From positions 21,892 through 85,891 of the forward strand of contig DATKCF010000059.1 in assembly GCA_035513345.1 (NCBI GenBank): a stretch of DNA of 64,000 nt, in the 5' to 3' direction. Below the pieces are notes generated by a model. That model ran no database searches. It saw only the letters and a list, made by a program, of their open reading frames with translations, and was not told where the DNA came from. Numbering within the stretch: the first letter of the stretch is position 1; each line of letters opens with the position of its first letter. This document shows, piece after piece, positions 35,086 through 44,195 of this stretch. Source of the stretch: DATKCF01 sp035513345. GTDB taxonomy: Bacteria; Gemmatimonadota; Gemmatimonadetes; Longimicrobiales; RSA9. The translations under genes were made by a program, and so were the position numbers.

Positions 35086-35751
35086 TCAGTCGCCCTCCCT
35101 GGCCTGGAAGATGGGCACTGTCTGGATCAGGTCGGGCGACGGCGTCTGGAACTCGCCTTCCAGCACGAACGCGTAGATCAGCGCCTCGCCCTCACGTATC
35201 TGATTCGTCGACATGAGATTGATGGTCCGCAGGAATGGCGACGCTTCGAGTTCCTGCATGAACTCGGTCAGCGCGAACGTGCTGCCGGCTCGACCCTCGA
35301 TGGTGAACCGTGGTGTTTCGAGGGCCGACGTGACCGGCTTCGACGTCACGTTGACGAGCCACGTGTACGATGGCAGCGCTCGGCTGATCTCGTCCATTAC
35401 GTGGACCCACGCGTACCGGCCCGCGTCGATCTCCTGGATGATCTCGAGCTTCTGCGCGATCGAATCCTGCCTTGCCAGCAGGATCGCGTTGGCGGCGCGC
35501 ATCTCCGCGTAACGAGCGGAGTCCATGCGCGCACTTTCGATCGCGATATCGAGATCGGAGATCTGGTTGCGGGCGCCAAAGAACAGCCAGGCGGTCAGCA
35601 GCGGGCCAACCATCCAGGCAATGACCAGAAAGAGCACCCAGCGATCGACTGAGGGCATCCCAATGCCGCCCTTCGGCCGGAGCCCGCTCAGGCTCGGCAG
35701 TCGCCGCTGCGACCTCTTGGTCGCACTCGGTAGCAGGTTGATCTTGATCAC
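35086..35751 (-). CDS. pilN: Type IV pilus alignment protein PilN
   Basis: 221 residues. The N-terminal INLLP (4-8) is the PilM-binding motif. A membrane helix at about 37-60 is followed by a helical region and a ferredoxin-like domain (SYTWLVNVTSKPV, ALTEFMQELEASPFLRTINL). An extra stretch of about 25 residues (SQRRLPSLSGLRPKGGIGMP) separates INLLP from the membrane helix, a longer cytoplasmic linker than usual. Confidence 0.92.
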   Translation of the reverse strand: MIKINLLPSATKRSQRRLPSLSGLRPKGGIGMPSVDRWVLFLVIAWMVGPLLTAWLFFGARNQISDLDIAIESARMDSARYAEMRAANAILLARQDSIAQKLEIIQEIDAGRYAWVHVMDEISRALPSYTWLVNVTSKPVTSALETPRFTIEGRAGSTFALTEFMQELEASPFLRTINLMSTNQIREGEALIYAFVLEGEFQTPSPDLIQTVPIFQAREGD

Positions 35752-35766
35752 AGGTGCCTCGTTCGA

Positions 35767-36798
35767 TCAGGCTTGTCTGAGTGCCAACCCGACGGGCAGC
35801 ATCAGCATGGGCGCGATCTCGTCGACCGACTCCATAGTGGCGTCGGGACGGACCGCAATTCCGTTCAACGGGTTCGCTACCTCGGTACGAATGCCGAGGC
35901 GGTCACCGAGCGCTTCTACCAGGCCCGGGATCCGGGCACCGCCACCGCACAGGAACACACGGTTGATGCCGCCACCGGACTGAGCCACCAGGAACGCCGC
36001 AGCCCGTTCGATGCCGACCGCAAGCTCCTCGATTCTCTCACTTACGACCGTTCCGGCATCGGCACTGTCGCGCTGGCCCTGCACGATAGCTTCGGCTTCG
36101 TCGCTGCTCAGGCCGCGGTCGCGCTGAAGCGCTTCGCGGACCTTGCGCGAACCGAACGGGATGTCGCGGACCAGTACGGGCGCGCCATCCTGAAGCAGAT
36201 TGAGGTTGCTTGTTTCATGGCCGATGTTCACCAGCGCGACCAGACCGTCAAGCGAACCCGGATAGCCCTGCTCGAACGCGTTGTGAAGCGCGAACGCTTC
36301 CACGTCGATCACGACCGCGTGAAGACCGGCGTCCGCCAGCAGGTTCATGCGGTTGTCGATCAGCTCGCGCTTCGCCGCCACCAGCAGAACCGACATCTGC
36401 GCGCTGTCGCCGTCCGGATCCAGGATCTGGAAGTCGAGCTGCACGTTCTCCATGTCGAACGGAACGTGCTGCTCCGCTTCCCAACGGATCACCTCACGCG
36501 CGTCCTCCATGCTCATCCGGTCCATCTGGATGCGCTTGATGATCACGTCGTGGCCGCCCACGGCCGCGATGACGCGCTTGTTCTTGAGGCCGACGCTCTG
36601 CACCAGTGACTGGATCGTGTCGGCGACGAGCACGGGATCCATGATCTCGCCTTCAACGATCGCGTCGGGCACGAGCGGCGACGTAGCGACCTGGATGATC
36701 TCAGGCTGTGCCTTCGAGTGATCGACGACCACGAGCTTGATCATGCCGCTCCCGATGTCGAGCCCAGCCGATATCTTGTTACGGCCGAAGAATACCAT
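35767..36798 (-). CDS. pilM: Type IV pilus assembly ATPase-like protein PilM
   Basis: 343-residue cytoplasmic actin-like protein that binds PilN and links the alignment complex to the motor. Nucleotide-fold motifs: SAGLDIGSGMIKLVVV at the N-terminus, VALVNIGHETSNLNLL for phosphate 2, and VFLCGGGARIPGL near the C-terminus; IRWEAEQHVPFDM is a PilM hallmark. Followed by pilN after 15 bases. Confidence 0.95.
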   Translation of the reverse strand: MVFFGRNKISAGLDIGSGMIKLVVVDHSKAQPEIIQVATSPLVPDAIVEGEIMDPVLVADTIQSLVQSVGLKNKRVIAAVGGHDVIIKRIQMDRMSMEDAREVIRWEAEQHVPFDMENVQLDFQILDPDGDSAQMSVLLVAAKRELIDNRMNLLADAGLHAVVIDVEAFALHNAFEQGYPGSLDGLVALVNIGHETSNLNLLQDGAPVLVRDIPFGSRKVREALQRDRGLSSDEAEAIVQGQRDSADAGTVVSERIEELAVGIERAAAFLVAQSGGGINRVFLCGGGARIPGLVEALGDRLGIRTEVANPLNGIAVRPDATMESVDEIAPMLMLPVGLALRQA

Positions 36799-36804
36799 GC
36801 TTCC

Positions 36805-37329
36805 TCAGGAGCCTATGTGGCTGACGCGGATCGCGGCCGATTCGTGCCGTGATCCGTTGCAGAGCGGCGGGTGCTCGACACCCATCTCCGGTCGGGCATC
36901 CATGTCCTCACTGACCTTCAGTACCACGTCCACACTGCAGACCATCGAGCTTTCTCCGGACTTGAGCCGGCCCGTGGAACGGAGCCGGAACGCTGTCGGT
37001 GTTTCGTGCAGCAGCCTTACTGACCAGGTCCCCATTGACTGTTCGCCCCGGAAGACCCTCGCCTGCATGACCATAGAGTCGGCACCGAGCGGAGCCAGCA
37101 TGAGTTCGCCAAGGTCAGCACGCTCCCTGAACTCGCGAACACCGGCCAGCGCCAGAATCGTCGCGCTGTCGCTCGCTCCGAACAGCCGCGTATCGCGCAG
37201 CTTCGCCGCCAGCTGGGCCGCACCCACGCCACCCAGTACGATCAGTGCGATCAGGACGGCGATCAGCGCGCGCATCCAAAGTGCGGAGCGCGTGTCTCCA
37301 TCGTTGACAGTCAGTTCGTTGCTGCTCAT
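36805..37329 (-). CDS. Single-pass membrane protein upstream of pilM
   Basis: 174 residues from ATG 37329 (GGAG nine bases and AGGAA immediately upstream; an ATG at 37353 is possible). A polar N-terminus, one membrane helix (about residues 20-42, ALIAVLIALIVLGGVGAAQL) and an external domain of about 130 residues with a pair of cysteines (SMVCSVDV, PPLCNGS). No prepilin cleavage motif, so it is not a pilin. It ends six bases before pilM and heads the pilM-Q operon. I do not recognise the family; a pilus-assembly accessory role follows only from position. Confidence 0.7.
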   Translation of the reverse strand: MSSNELTVNDGDTRSALWMRALIAVLIALIVLGGVGAAQLAAKLRDTRLFGASDSATILALAGVREFRERADLGELMLAPLGADSMVMQARVFRGEQSMGTWSVRLLHETPTAFRLRSTGRLKSGESSMVCSVDVVLKVSEDMDARPEMGVEHPPLCNGSRHESAAIRVSHIGS

Positions 37330-37631
37330 TTCCTGCTGCTCCCGCGCCGCCATCCGGCATGGTCCCGGACTCGAGCGAGACTCGGTTCTTCAGTTGGGAG
37401 CCCGGGGGATCGTTCGGCTCCGGCAGTTGCTTCACCAGTCCGTGCCGGCAGCTACTGCCTGTCGCCGCTTCCCTTCGGCTTTCCCTGCACCGCCCGCAAG
37501 CGGCGTTATCCGGATGCCCGATGGTTCCAGTTCCGTGCCCACAGTTCATTTCTTTATATCACAACGAGTTGAGCCCCCTGACCCACCCCGCCGGCTGGAA
37601 ATGATTTCCGCCCGCACAACCTTTTGTTCGC
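37330..37631. other. Non-coding leader of the pilM-Q operon
   Basis: About 300 bases between the PilX-like gene stop and the membrane gene preceding pilM, both on the minus strand. A TATAAA hexamer (minus strand, 37558-37553) is a possible -10 without a good -35. If used, the leader would be over 200 bases and rich in stems: GGCAG/CTGCC around a 3-base loop near 37450-37462, and CCGGCA/TGCCGG flanking about 17 bases. I could not match it to a known riboswitch by eye. Confidence 0.5.
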
Positions 37632-38789
37632 TCACCACGCGGCCAGCCACCAACGGTCGGCCACCCGGTAGACTTTTCGCATCAGCGGCGAAAGAGTGAA
37701 TGCGCGGGTCAGCGAGCATTCGTCGAAGCGGATCACTGCGGCACTGCGGGACCCGCGGCCACCGACGCGGACGGCACCGTCGATGGTCGCGGCGGCGGCA
37801 TCGAAGCGGCCGGTAACGAGGATCGCGCCCCGGAAGCGGACGCCGGCGGCGAACCTCAGATTGCCGTCGACAATGAGGATGCCCTGTCCTTCGCCGCCGG
37901 CGATCGTCAGGTCGCCGGGCGCGAACACGAACGGCAGCCAGTCAAAGCACGGGTGCGACCGGTTCGACGGTGCGCCCCAGTTGCCGGATGCCACCGTATC
38001 GCAGGCCGTGCCGGTCGTGCGTGGGCCGAGTGTGATCGTCCCCGTCTCGATGCGGTCCGCGATCGCCGCCAGGTCGGTCAGCGCGACGGCTCCGAAACTG
38101 CCGAATGCCGCGCCCGCCGCCCGCGGCGAGTTGTTCAGCACGCCCGGCGATCCCGTGACTGCCGAGCCCGGCGCCTGGACCAGCGTCGCACCCGTACCGA
38201 GTGCCACGCCCGGCCGGTGCCACCCGGCCGGCAACGGCGAAGCCGGTCCCGGATCGACGCAGTCGGAGGGCTGGAGTGGTGCAGGTGCCGATGATGGCGA
38301 GGAGCCGTCGACGACGGCACCCACCAGCAGCGAGAAGTCGCCACCGACGACCAGTGCCGAGTGAAAGTCGAGCCGCGGCTCATCCGATGGAATGGACGTG
38401 ACCGTCGCGACCGCCGACACCCGGACGCCGGTCCCGCCGGTCCCTGACCACGCGGTTCCGCGCACCAGAAGGCGTCCCCGCTCCAGCCGCTCCGCTTCCA
38501 CGGCGTATTGCAGACCGCCGGGCAGCGCACCTGCGGCCCACGGCACCGTGAACCGCGACCCCGGACGCGGGAACGCGACGGCCCTCTCGTCCCAGGCCGC
38601 GACAGCGACCCGCACGGCGGACTCCGCCGCGATGCGCGCCGTGGAATGCGATCCGTATTCCTCGACGGATACTCGCGACCTCGCCGTGAGCGCAATGAGC
38701 CCGATCGCGACTATCTCGATGAATGCCAGAGCAGCAACGGCCGCAATGAGTGCGAAGCCCCCGCTCCGGGCACCGCTTCCCGCGATCAT
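37632..38789 (-). CDS. PilX/GspK-type minor pilus assembly protein
   Basis: 385 residues. The N-terminus (SGARSGGFALIAAVAALAFIEIV) is a prepilin-type helix after a Gly; position +5 is Ala instead of Glu, as in tip pilins of the PilX/GspK type that lack Glu5. The large C-terminal domain has four cysteines and a beta-helix-like stretch (GGEGQGILIVDGNLRFAAGVRFRGAILVTG), as seen in DUF7305/PilX-like proteins. Its start overlaps the PilW-like gene stop by four bases. It ends the fimT-pilV-pilW-pilX set. Confidence 0.8.
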   Translation of the reverse strand: MIAGSGARSGGFALIAAVAALAFIEIVAIGLIALTARSRVSVEEYGSHSTARIAAESAVRVAVAAWDERAVAFPRPGSRFTVPWAAGALPGGLQYAVEAERLERGRLLVRGTAWSGTGGTGVRVSAVATVTSIPSDEPRLDFHSALVVGGDFSLLVGAVVDGSSPSSAPAPLQPSDCVDPGPASPLPAGWHRPGVALGTGATLVQAPGSAVTGSPGVLNNSPRAAGAAFGSFGAVALTDLAAIADRIETGTITLGPRTTGTACDTVASGNWGAPSNRSHPCFDWLPFVFAPGDLTIAGGEGQGILIVDGNLRFAAGVRFRGAILVTGRFDAAAATIDGAVRVGGRGSRSAAVIRFDECSLTRAFTLSPLMRKVYRVADRWWLAAW

Positions 38790-39571
38790 GGCAAGGGTAC
38801 CGAGTCCAGGGGAATGGGAATGTTGAGAAGCGGGACGTATCTCGTGGCTGGATGGGTAGCCGCCGGCCTGCCGCGCGGGACCGTGGCAATGCGCAGCCGA
38901 ACGGCCAGCGTCTCCTGAACCGCGGTAGTGGCCAGTCCCGTGACGATCGCCAGGTCCGTCGAATCATCGAGGAACACATCGGCCGTCAGCGGCTGGCGGC
39001 CGCTGGCACCCCGACGGTATCGCAGCGCGCCGCCGGTCAGGTGATAGGAGCCGCGCTCGAATACGAGCACGATGTCGCCTGACTGGAGGCCCGATCCCGG
39101 GCGCAACGCGAGCGCCGACTCGCCCGGCCTGGCCACGCACGACGGCGAGGCACTGCCGGACCCGGTCAGCGGTAGCGCTCGCTCCGGCCCACCGCCCGCG
39201 AGGACGAGCAGTGAATCCTTCGCCGCGTCCGGCGCTCGCAGTCCCCTGTACCGCACGTCCGCCGAAACGCTGTCCGCGCTGCACACGATCGCCAGCCCGC
39301 GGAACGCTCGCAGCGCCGCCGAGTCGCCGCCGATCGCGAAGCCGTCGCGCCGGCCGTCGAGCGTGCGCAGCTCGTGCACGATCACGGTACCGGCGTGCGC
39401 GCGCGCAGCCAGCATCTCGGCGCGGTCCGCTGCGTCTCGCTCGAGCCGCGAGACCGCAATGACCGTAGCCGCGAGTCCGGCCACGAGCATGCCGCCGACC
39501 GCCAGCGCGACCACCGCTTCGATCGCACTGAATCCGGGCCTGGCCGCACCGACCGCCTCACGGTACGACAT
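38786..39571 (-). CDS. PilW-type minor pilin
   Basis: 261 residues from ATG 39571. The prepilin peptidase site is RPG|FSAIEAVVALAVGGM with Glu at +5, followed by the helical stalk. The globular part has two cysteines (LAIVCSAD and SPSCVARP) and LQSGDIVLVFERG. Assigned PilW-like by size and position between PilV-like and PilX-like genes. Its start overlaps the previous gene by 14 bases. Confidence 0.8.
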   Translation of the reverse strand: MSYREAVGAARPGFSAIEAVVALAVGGMLVAGLAATVIAVSRLERDAADRAEMLAARAHAGTVIVHELRTLDGRRDGFAIGGDSAALRAFRGLAIVCSADSVSADVRYRGLRAPDAAKDSLLVLAGGGPERALPLTGSGSASPSCVARPGESALALRPGSGLQSGDIVLVFERGSYHLTGGALRYRRGASGRQPLTADVFLDDSTDLAIVTGLATTAVQETLAVRLRIATVPRGRPAATHPATRYVPLLNIPIPLDSVPLP

Positions 39572-39926
39572 GAAGCCTTGCCGGCACCGGAGCCGCCAGC
39601 GCAGACACGGAGTCCGATCGTGCCCGCGTGCCATCGACCCACAGGACGCGCACGACGATCGAAGCGGTCAGTCCCGAGTCGACGACCGTCCACGTCAGCG
39701 CGTACCTCCCGCGCATCGCCGAACCGCCTACCGGCGAGGCGAACTGAGTCAGCGAATCCGCAACCGACAGCATCGCCGCCCGCGCACTCTCCAGCGACTC
39801 CGCCTCGCGCAGCATCATGATCGCTCGCGATGCGGCGCCCGCGATTCCCAGGACACCGGCGCCGAACACCGCCAGCGCTATCAGCGCCTCGATCAGCGAC
39901 AGCCCGGCCCGTCGCGACCTCACCAT
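39558..39926 (-). CDS. PilV-type minor pilin
   Basis: 122 residues. Prepilin site AG|LSLIEALIALAVFGAGVLG with Glu at +5, matching the PilV-type 'GVLGIAGA' helix continuation. A short globular domain follows. Overlaps both neighbours, so the minor-pilin set is translationally coupled. Confidence 0.85.
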   Translation of the reverse strand: MVRSRRAGLSLIEALIALAVFGAGVLGIAGAASRAIMMLREAESLESARAAMLSVADSLTQFASPVGGSAMRGRYALTWTVVDSGLTASIVVRVLWVDGTRARSDSVSALAAPVPARLHVVP

Positions 39927-40369
39927 CGTCGCACCCGTCCGTACGACGACACCGACAGCCCGGCCTGCGCCGGTCCTCTGCTCAGCGTGATCGTCCGGCT
40001 CGCCACAACGCCCAGGCCGATCGCGTTGAAGTCGAGCGACACCGGCACTCCCGTTCCACCCACGCTGACCGCCACGCCATACGCCTCGCCGAGCCGCAAC
40101 ACCGGATCCACGGCCAGACCGATCGGCGATTCGATGGCGATCGTGCCCGCCGCGGGATCGACCGTTACGCGTGCGGTTCCGCGCGCAACCGCGAGTGAGC
40201 GCGCCCGCTCGACTGCTGCCGCCGCCGCGTCACGCGCCGACCGGACCGCGCCATGGGCACGCAGCGCGGCCACACGCGGCGCCGCCATGCCGAGTACGAT
40301 CCCCAGTATCGAGAGGGTGATGATCAGGTCCGCGAGCGTCAGGCCCGCGCGTTGTCGCACGATCCGCAT
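39920..40369 (-). CDS. FimT/GspH-type minor pilin
   Basis: 149 residues. The N-terminus reads QRAG|LTLADLIITLSILGIVLG: the prepilin Gly and hydrophobic helix are present, but +5 is Asp in place of the near-invariant Glu. The globular part has the GspH-like RSLAVARGTARVTVDP and ends RGPAQAGLSVSSYGRVR. First of four minor pilin genes, 62 bases after the response-regulator stop. Confidence 0.85.
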   Translation of the reverse strand: MRIVRQRAGLTLADLIITLSILGIVLGMAAPRVAALRAHGAVRSARDAAAAAVERARSLAVARGTARVTVDPAAGTIAIESPIGLAVDPVLRLGEAYGVAVSVGGTGVPVSLDFNAIGLGVVASRTITLSRGPAQAGLSVSSYGRVRRW

Positions 40370-40431
40370 GGTGGGGAACGTGCGTATGGAACCGGGGCGG
40401 CTCCATGGCTGTCAGGGACGATCCGCCCGGC

Positions 40432-41786
<1,355 letters not shown>

Positions 41787-41790
<4 letters not shown>

Positions 41791-43037
41791 TCGCCTTCCT
41801 GTGCGATCTTGCGCTCTCCGGCCGGAAGCACCACCATGAACGTCGAGCCGCCGCCGACCATGCTCTCCGCCCGGATGATACCGCCCATAGTCTCGACCAG
41901 ACGGGCGCAAACCGCCAGCCCCAATCCGGTGCCCATGCCGGGATCCTTCGTTGTCACGAACGGTTCGAACACCTGCTCGATCAGATCTTCGGGGATCCCC
42001 GTCCCATTGTCCATCACCGCGATCTCGACCACCATGCCCGTCGCTTCCGCGATCGGATCGAGCGACGGTCCGGCCACGCGCGTCAGCCTGCGGCGGTGCG
42101 AGTAATCGATGCCGGGCGGATCGTCCTTCCGTCTTGCCGGCTGACGCCTCTGCTTCTCCCACGGCCGCACCCGCGTCGACACCTCGATTCGCGGTGACTC
42201 CGCTTCCCCAAGTGCGTCGACCGCGTTGACCATCAGGTTCACCAGCACCTGTTGCAGCTGGTACGGATCACCCATCACCGGCGGCAGCCCTTCGGCCAGA
42301 TCCAACTCCGTCTCGATCCCGGTCAGCTTGCCCTGCATCTGCAAGAGATCGACCGTCTCCTGGACCACCCGGTTCACTTCCATCGCGAGCGACCTGCTTT
42401 CCCTCGCCCGCGCGTAGTCCAGCAGTCCGCGCACGATTCGGTCGATCCGGTTCGACTCGTGCTCCGCAGCCTGTATCATCTCGAGGTCCCGGCCCGTGAC
42501 GTTGCGCTTTACCAACCCCAGGTAGCCGAGTATCGCGCCCAGCGGGTTCCCTACCTCGTGCGCGATGCCCGCGCTCAATCGCCCCACCGACGCCATCTTC
42601 TCCGCACGAACCATCGCATCGCGTGCTTCGGTCAGCATCCGGTTCGTCTCATCCAGTGACTGGATGTTCGCCGAAAGCTGCGCCTGATCCCGGATCAGAC
42701 GCTCCGCCATGTGGTTGACCGCCGTCGACAGTCTCGCCAGCTCGGTCGGCCCGGACTCGCCCAGCCGCCGGTCGAACTCGCCCGCCGCGATCGTCTCGAC
42801 CTGCGCTACCATCTCACGGATCGGCTTCAGAACCAGCCGCTGGATCAGAAGGTGTCCGAACAACGCGAACAGTCCGACGATTCCCAGCGCCAGCAGGCCG
42901 AAATAGACGAAAGAGGCCGCTTCCGTGCCACGCGGCAACAGAAACAGTACTCCGATGATGAACAGCAGCAACGCGCCGGCAAACACGAGCGCCAGCGCGG
43001 TCACGAACTCACGTCGCAATGTCGGAAGCTTCGCCAT
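41787..43037 (-). CDS. Sensor histidine kinase of the pil locus
   Basis: 416 residues from ATG 43037 (AGGGGA just upstream). Two membrane helices (about 13-35 and 45-70) with almost no periplasmic loop, a HAMP linker (QRLVLKPIREMVAQVETIAA), then HisKA with the phospho-acceptor His in RLSAGIAHEVGNPLGAI and a HATPase_c domain (NLMVNAVDAL, DNGTGIPEDL, GTGLGLAV). A basic insertion (RPWEKQRRQPARRKDDPPG) interrupts the ATPase domain. Lack of a sensory domain suggests an intramembrane or cytoplasmic signal. AtoS/NtrY-like architecture. Confidence 0.92.
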
Positions 43038-43133
43038 TCCCCTGCCCGGAACCCCACGTGTTCGATGCGATAATGATCCCGGAGTCGGCCTCGCCGCAAG
43101 CCGGTCCGACCGGGTCACCACCTCGAAACAGGA

Positions 43134-43168
43134 AATCCCGCGGAGCCATTGCGAGGCCCCGCGGGATT
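43134..43168. terminator. Terminator after the second pilin gene
   Basis: 10-base-pair stem AATCCCGCGG (43134-43143) with its complement at 43159-43168 and a 15-base loop. In the minus orientation it is followed by TTCCTGTTTC, a modest U-tract. Lies 26 bases past the pilin stop and 97 before the sensor kinase start. Confidence 0.7.
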
Positions 43169-43193
43169 GCCGATTCCTACTGTCTGCCGACCG

Positions 43194-43583
43194 TCAGTTG
43201 CAGTTGATGATCCCGTTCACCGTTGCCGGTGCGCCCTGCGCCGCCGGTGCGTTGCCCGTGAAGTAGCCGCACTGCGTCGGGCCAAGCGATACGTGTGTCG
43301 CATTCGCGGCCCAACCATCGTTCGCGGCGTACGTCAGGTTCACCGTCACACCCAGGCTCGGTGTGTAGTTCGTCAGGTCCGCGACGGCGCTCGCATACGA
43401 CAGATTGTATTCGAAGTACAGTTCCTGCGCGGAAGCCATGTTCCGCAGATCACTCTGAACCACCCCTTGCAGGCTCCTGTCCTTCGCAGCCCAGAATCGA
43501 CTGACTCCGATCGTCGCGAGAATCGCGATGATCACGAGTACGATCACGACTTCGATCAGGGTGAATCCGTCTCGCCTAGGCAT
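43194..43583 (-). CDS. Type IV major-pilin-like protein, copy 2
   Basis: 129 residues from ATG 43583, with GAGG five bases upstream. Prepilin site RRDG|FTLIEVVIVLVIIAILATIG with Glu at +5. The C-terminal domain has a closing cysteine pair (TQCGYFTG and GIINCN), the D-region of pilins. It resembles the upstream pilin in layout (YASAVADLTNYTPSLGVTV against YAASVAALTDYAPSQGVTV), so the two are tandem paralogues. Confidence 0.92.
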   Translation of the reverse strand: MPRRDGFTLIEVVIVLVIIAILATIGVSRFWAAKDRSLQGVVQSDLRNMASAQELYFEYNLSYASAVADLTNYTPSLGVTVNLTYAANDGWAANATHVSLGPTQCGYFTGNAPAAQGAPATVNGIINCN

Positions 43584-43616
43584 CGTCACCTCAGCAGTGT
43601 ATCCGGGATCCGTGGG

Positions 43617-43644
43617 CCGGGGAGCGGCCGAAACCGCTCCCCGG
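43617..43644. terminator. Hairpin between the two pilin genes
   Basis: 11-base-pair perfect stem CCGGGGAGCGG (43617-43627) with its complement at 43634-43644, six-base loop, no U-tract. It starts 22 bases after the first pilin stop. It may attenuate read-through or stabilise the upstream pilin message. Confidence 0.65.
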
Positions 43645-43665
43645 TTCACTCACGCGAGGTGGGTA

Positions 43666-44070
43666 CTACTCACCCGTGCAGGTGACGATACCGGCAGTCA
43701 ACGCCGGTGCCACTGGAGCCGCGCCGCCATTGAAGATGGCGCAGTTCTGTGTAGCGGCAGCCAGCGCGGCGTGCGTCGACGTCGCCGACCAGCCCGTCGT
43801 ACCCGAAGCCGCGATCGCGACCGTTACGCCCTGCGACGGCGCGTAGTCCGTCAGCGCAGCAACGCTCGCCGCGTACGTGTAGCTGTTCGCGGGGATCGAG
43901 TAGTAGATCTCCTGCTGCGCCTCGAGATTGCGCAGGTCCGACATCATGGCCTTGAAATAGGCCTTCTCGCGGGTCTTGCTGAACTTCGGAATCGCGATTG
44001 CGGCAAGAATACCGATGATCACGATCACGATCAGCAGCTCGATCAGGGTGAAACCTTTGCGAAGCTTCAT
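43666..44070 (-). CDS. pilA: Type IV major pilin, copy 1
   Basis: 134 residues from ATG 44070, with GGAGG eight bases upstream, the best ribosome site in the locus. Prepilin site LRKG|FTLIELLIVIVIIGILAAIAIPKF, the classic PilA N-terminus with Glu at +5. The globular domain ends in a cysteine pair (QNCAIF, IVTCTGE). Behind a candidate sigma54 promoter and followed by a stem-loop, as expected for an abundant structural pilin. Confidence 0.95.
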   Translation of the reverse strand: MKLRKGFTLIELLIVIVIIGILAAIAIPKFSKTREKAYFKAMMSDLRNLEAQQEIYYSIPANSYTYAASVAALTDYAPSQGVTVAIAASGTTGWSATSTHAALAAATQNCAIFNGGAAPVAPALTAGIVTCTGE

Positions 44071-44136
44071 ACCGGCTTCCTCCAAAAGAAAGTTGTTCGG
44101 TCGGGATCGGCAGGCAGCTTTTCCCGTCAGTAGTAA

Positions 44137-44153
44137 GGGCAAGAGCCATTCCC
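44137..44153 (-). promoter_or_regulatory. Candidate sigma54 promoter for pilA
   Basis: On the minus strand GGGAATGGCTCTTGCC places the GG and GC dinucleotides (44152-44151 and 44140-44139) with exactly ten bases between, and TTGC at the -12 element; the -24 element keeps only GG of TGGCAC. Start would be near 44127, about 57 bases before the ATG. Two NtrC-type regulators in the window make it plausible. Confidence 0.5.
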
Positions 44154-44195
44154 GCCCTCAACCCACCCGTGCCGGTAGCTCTAACTGATTGCCAT

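Noticed and set aside
37440..37510. c-di-GMP-I (GEMM) aptamer before the pilM operon
   Set aside because: A CAGGGAAAGCC stretch is suggestive, but the GGGACGCAAAGCC core and receptor loop are missing.
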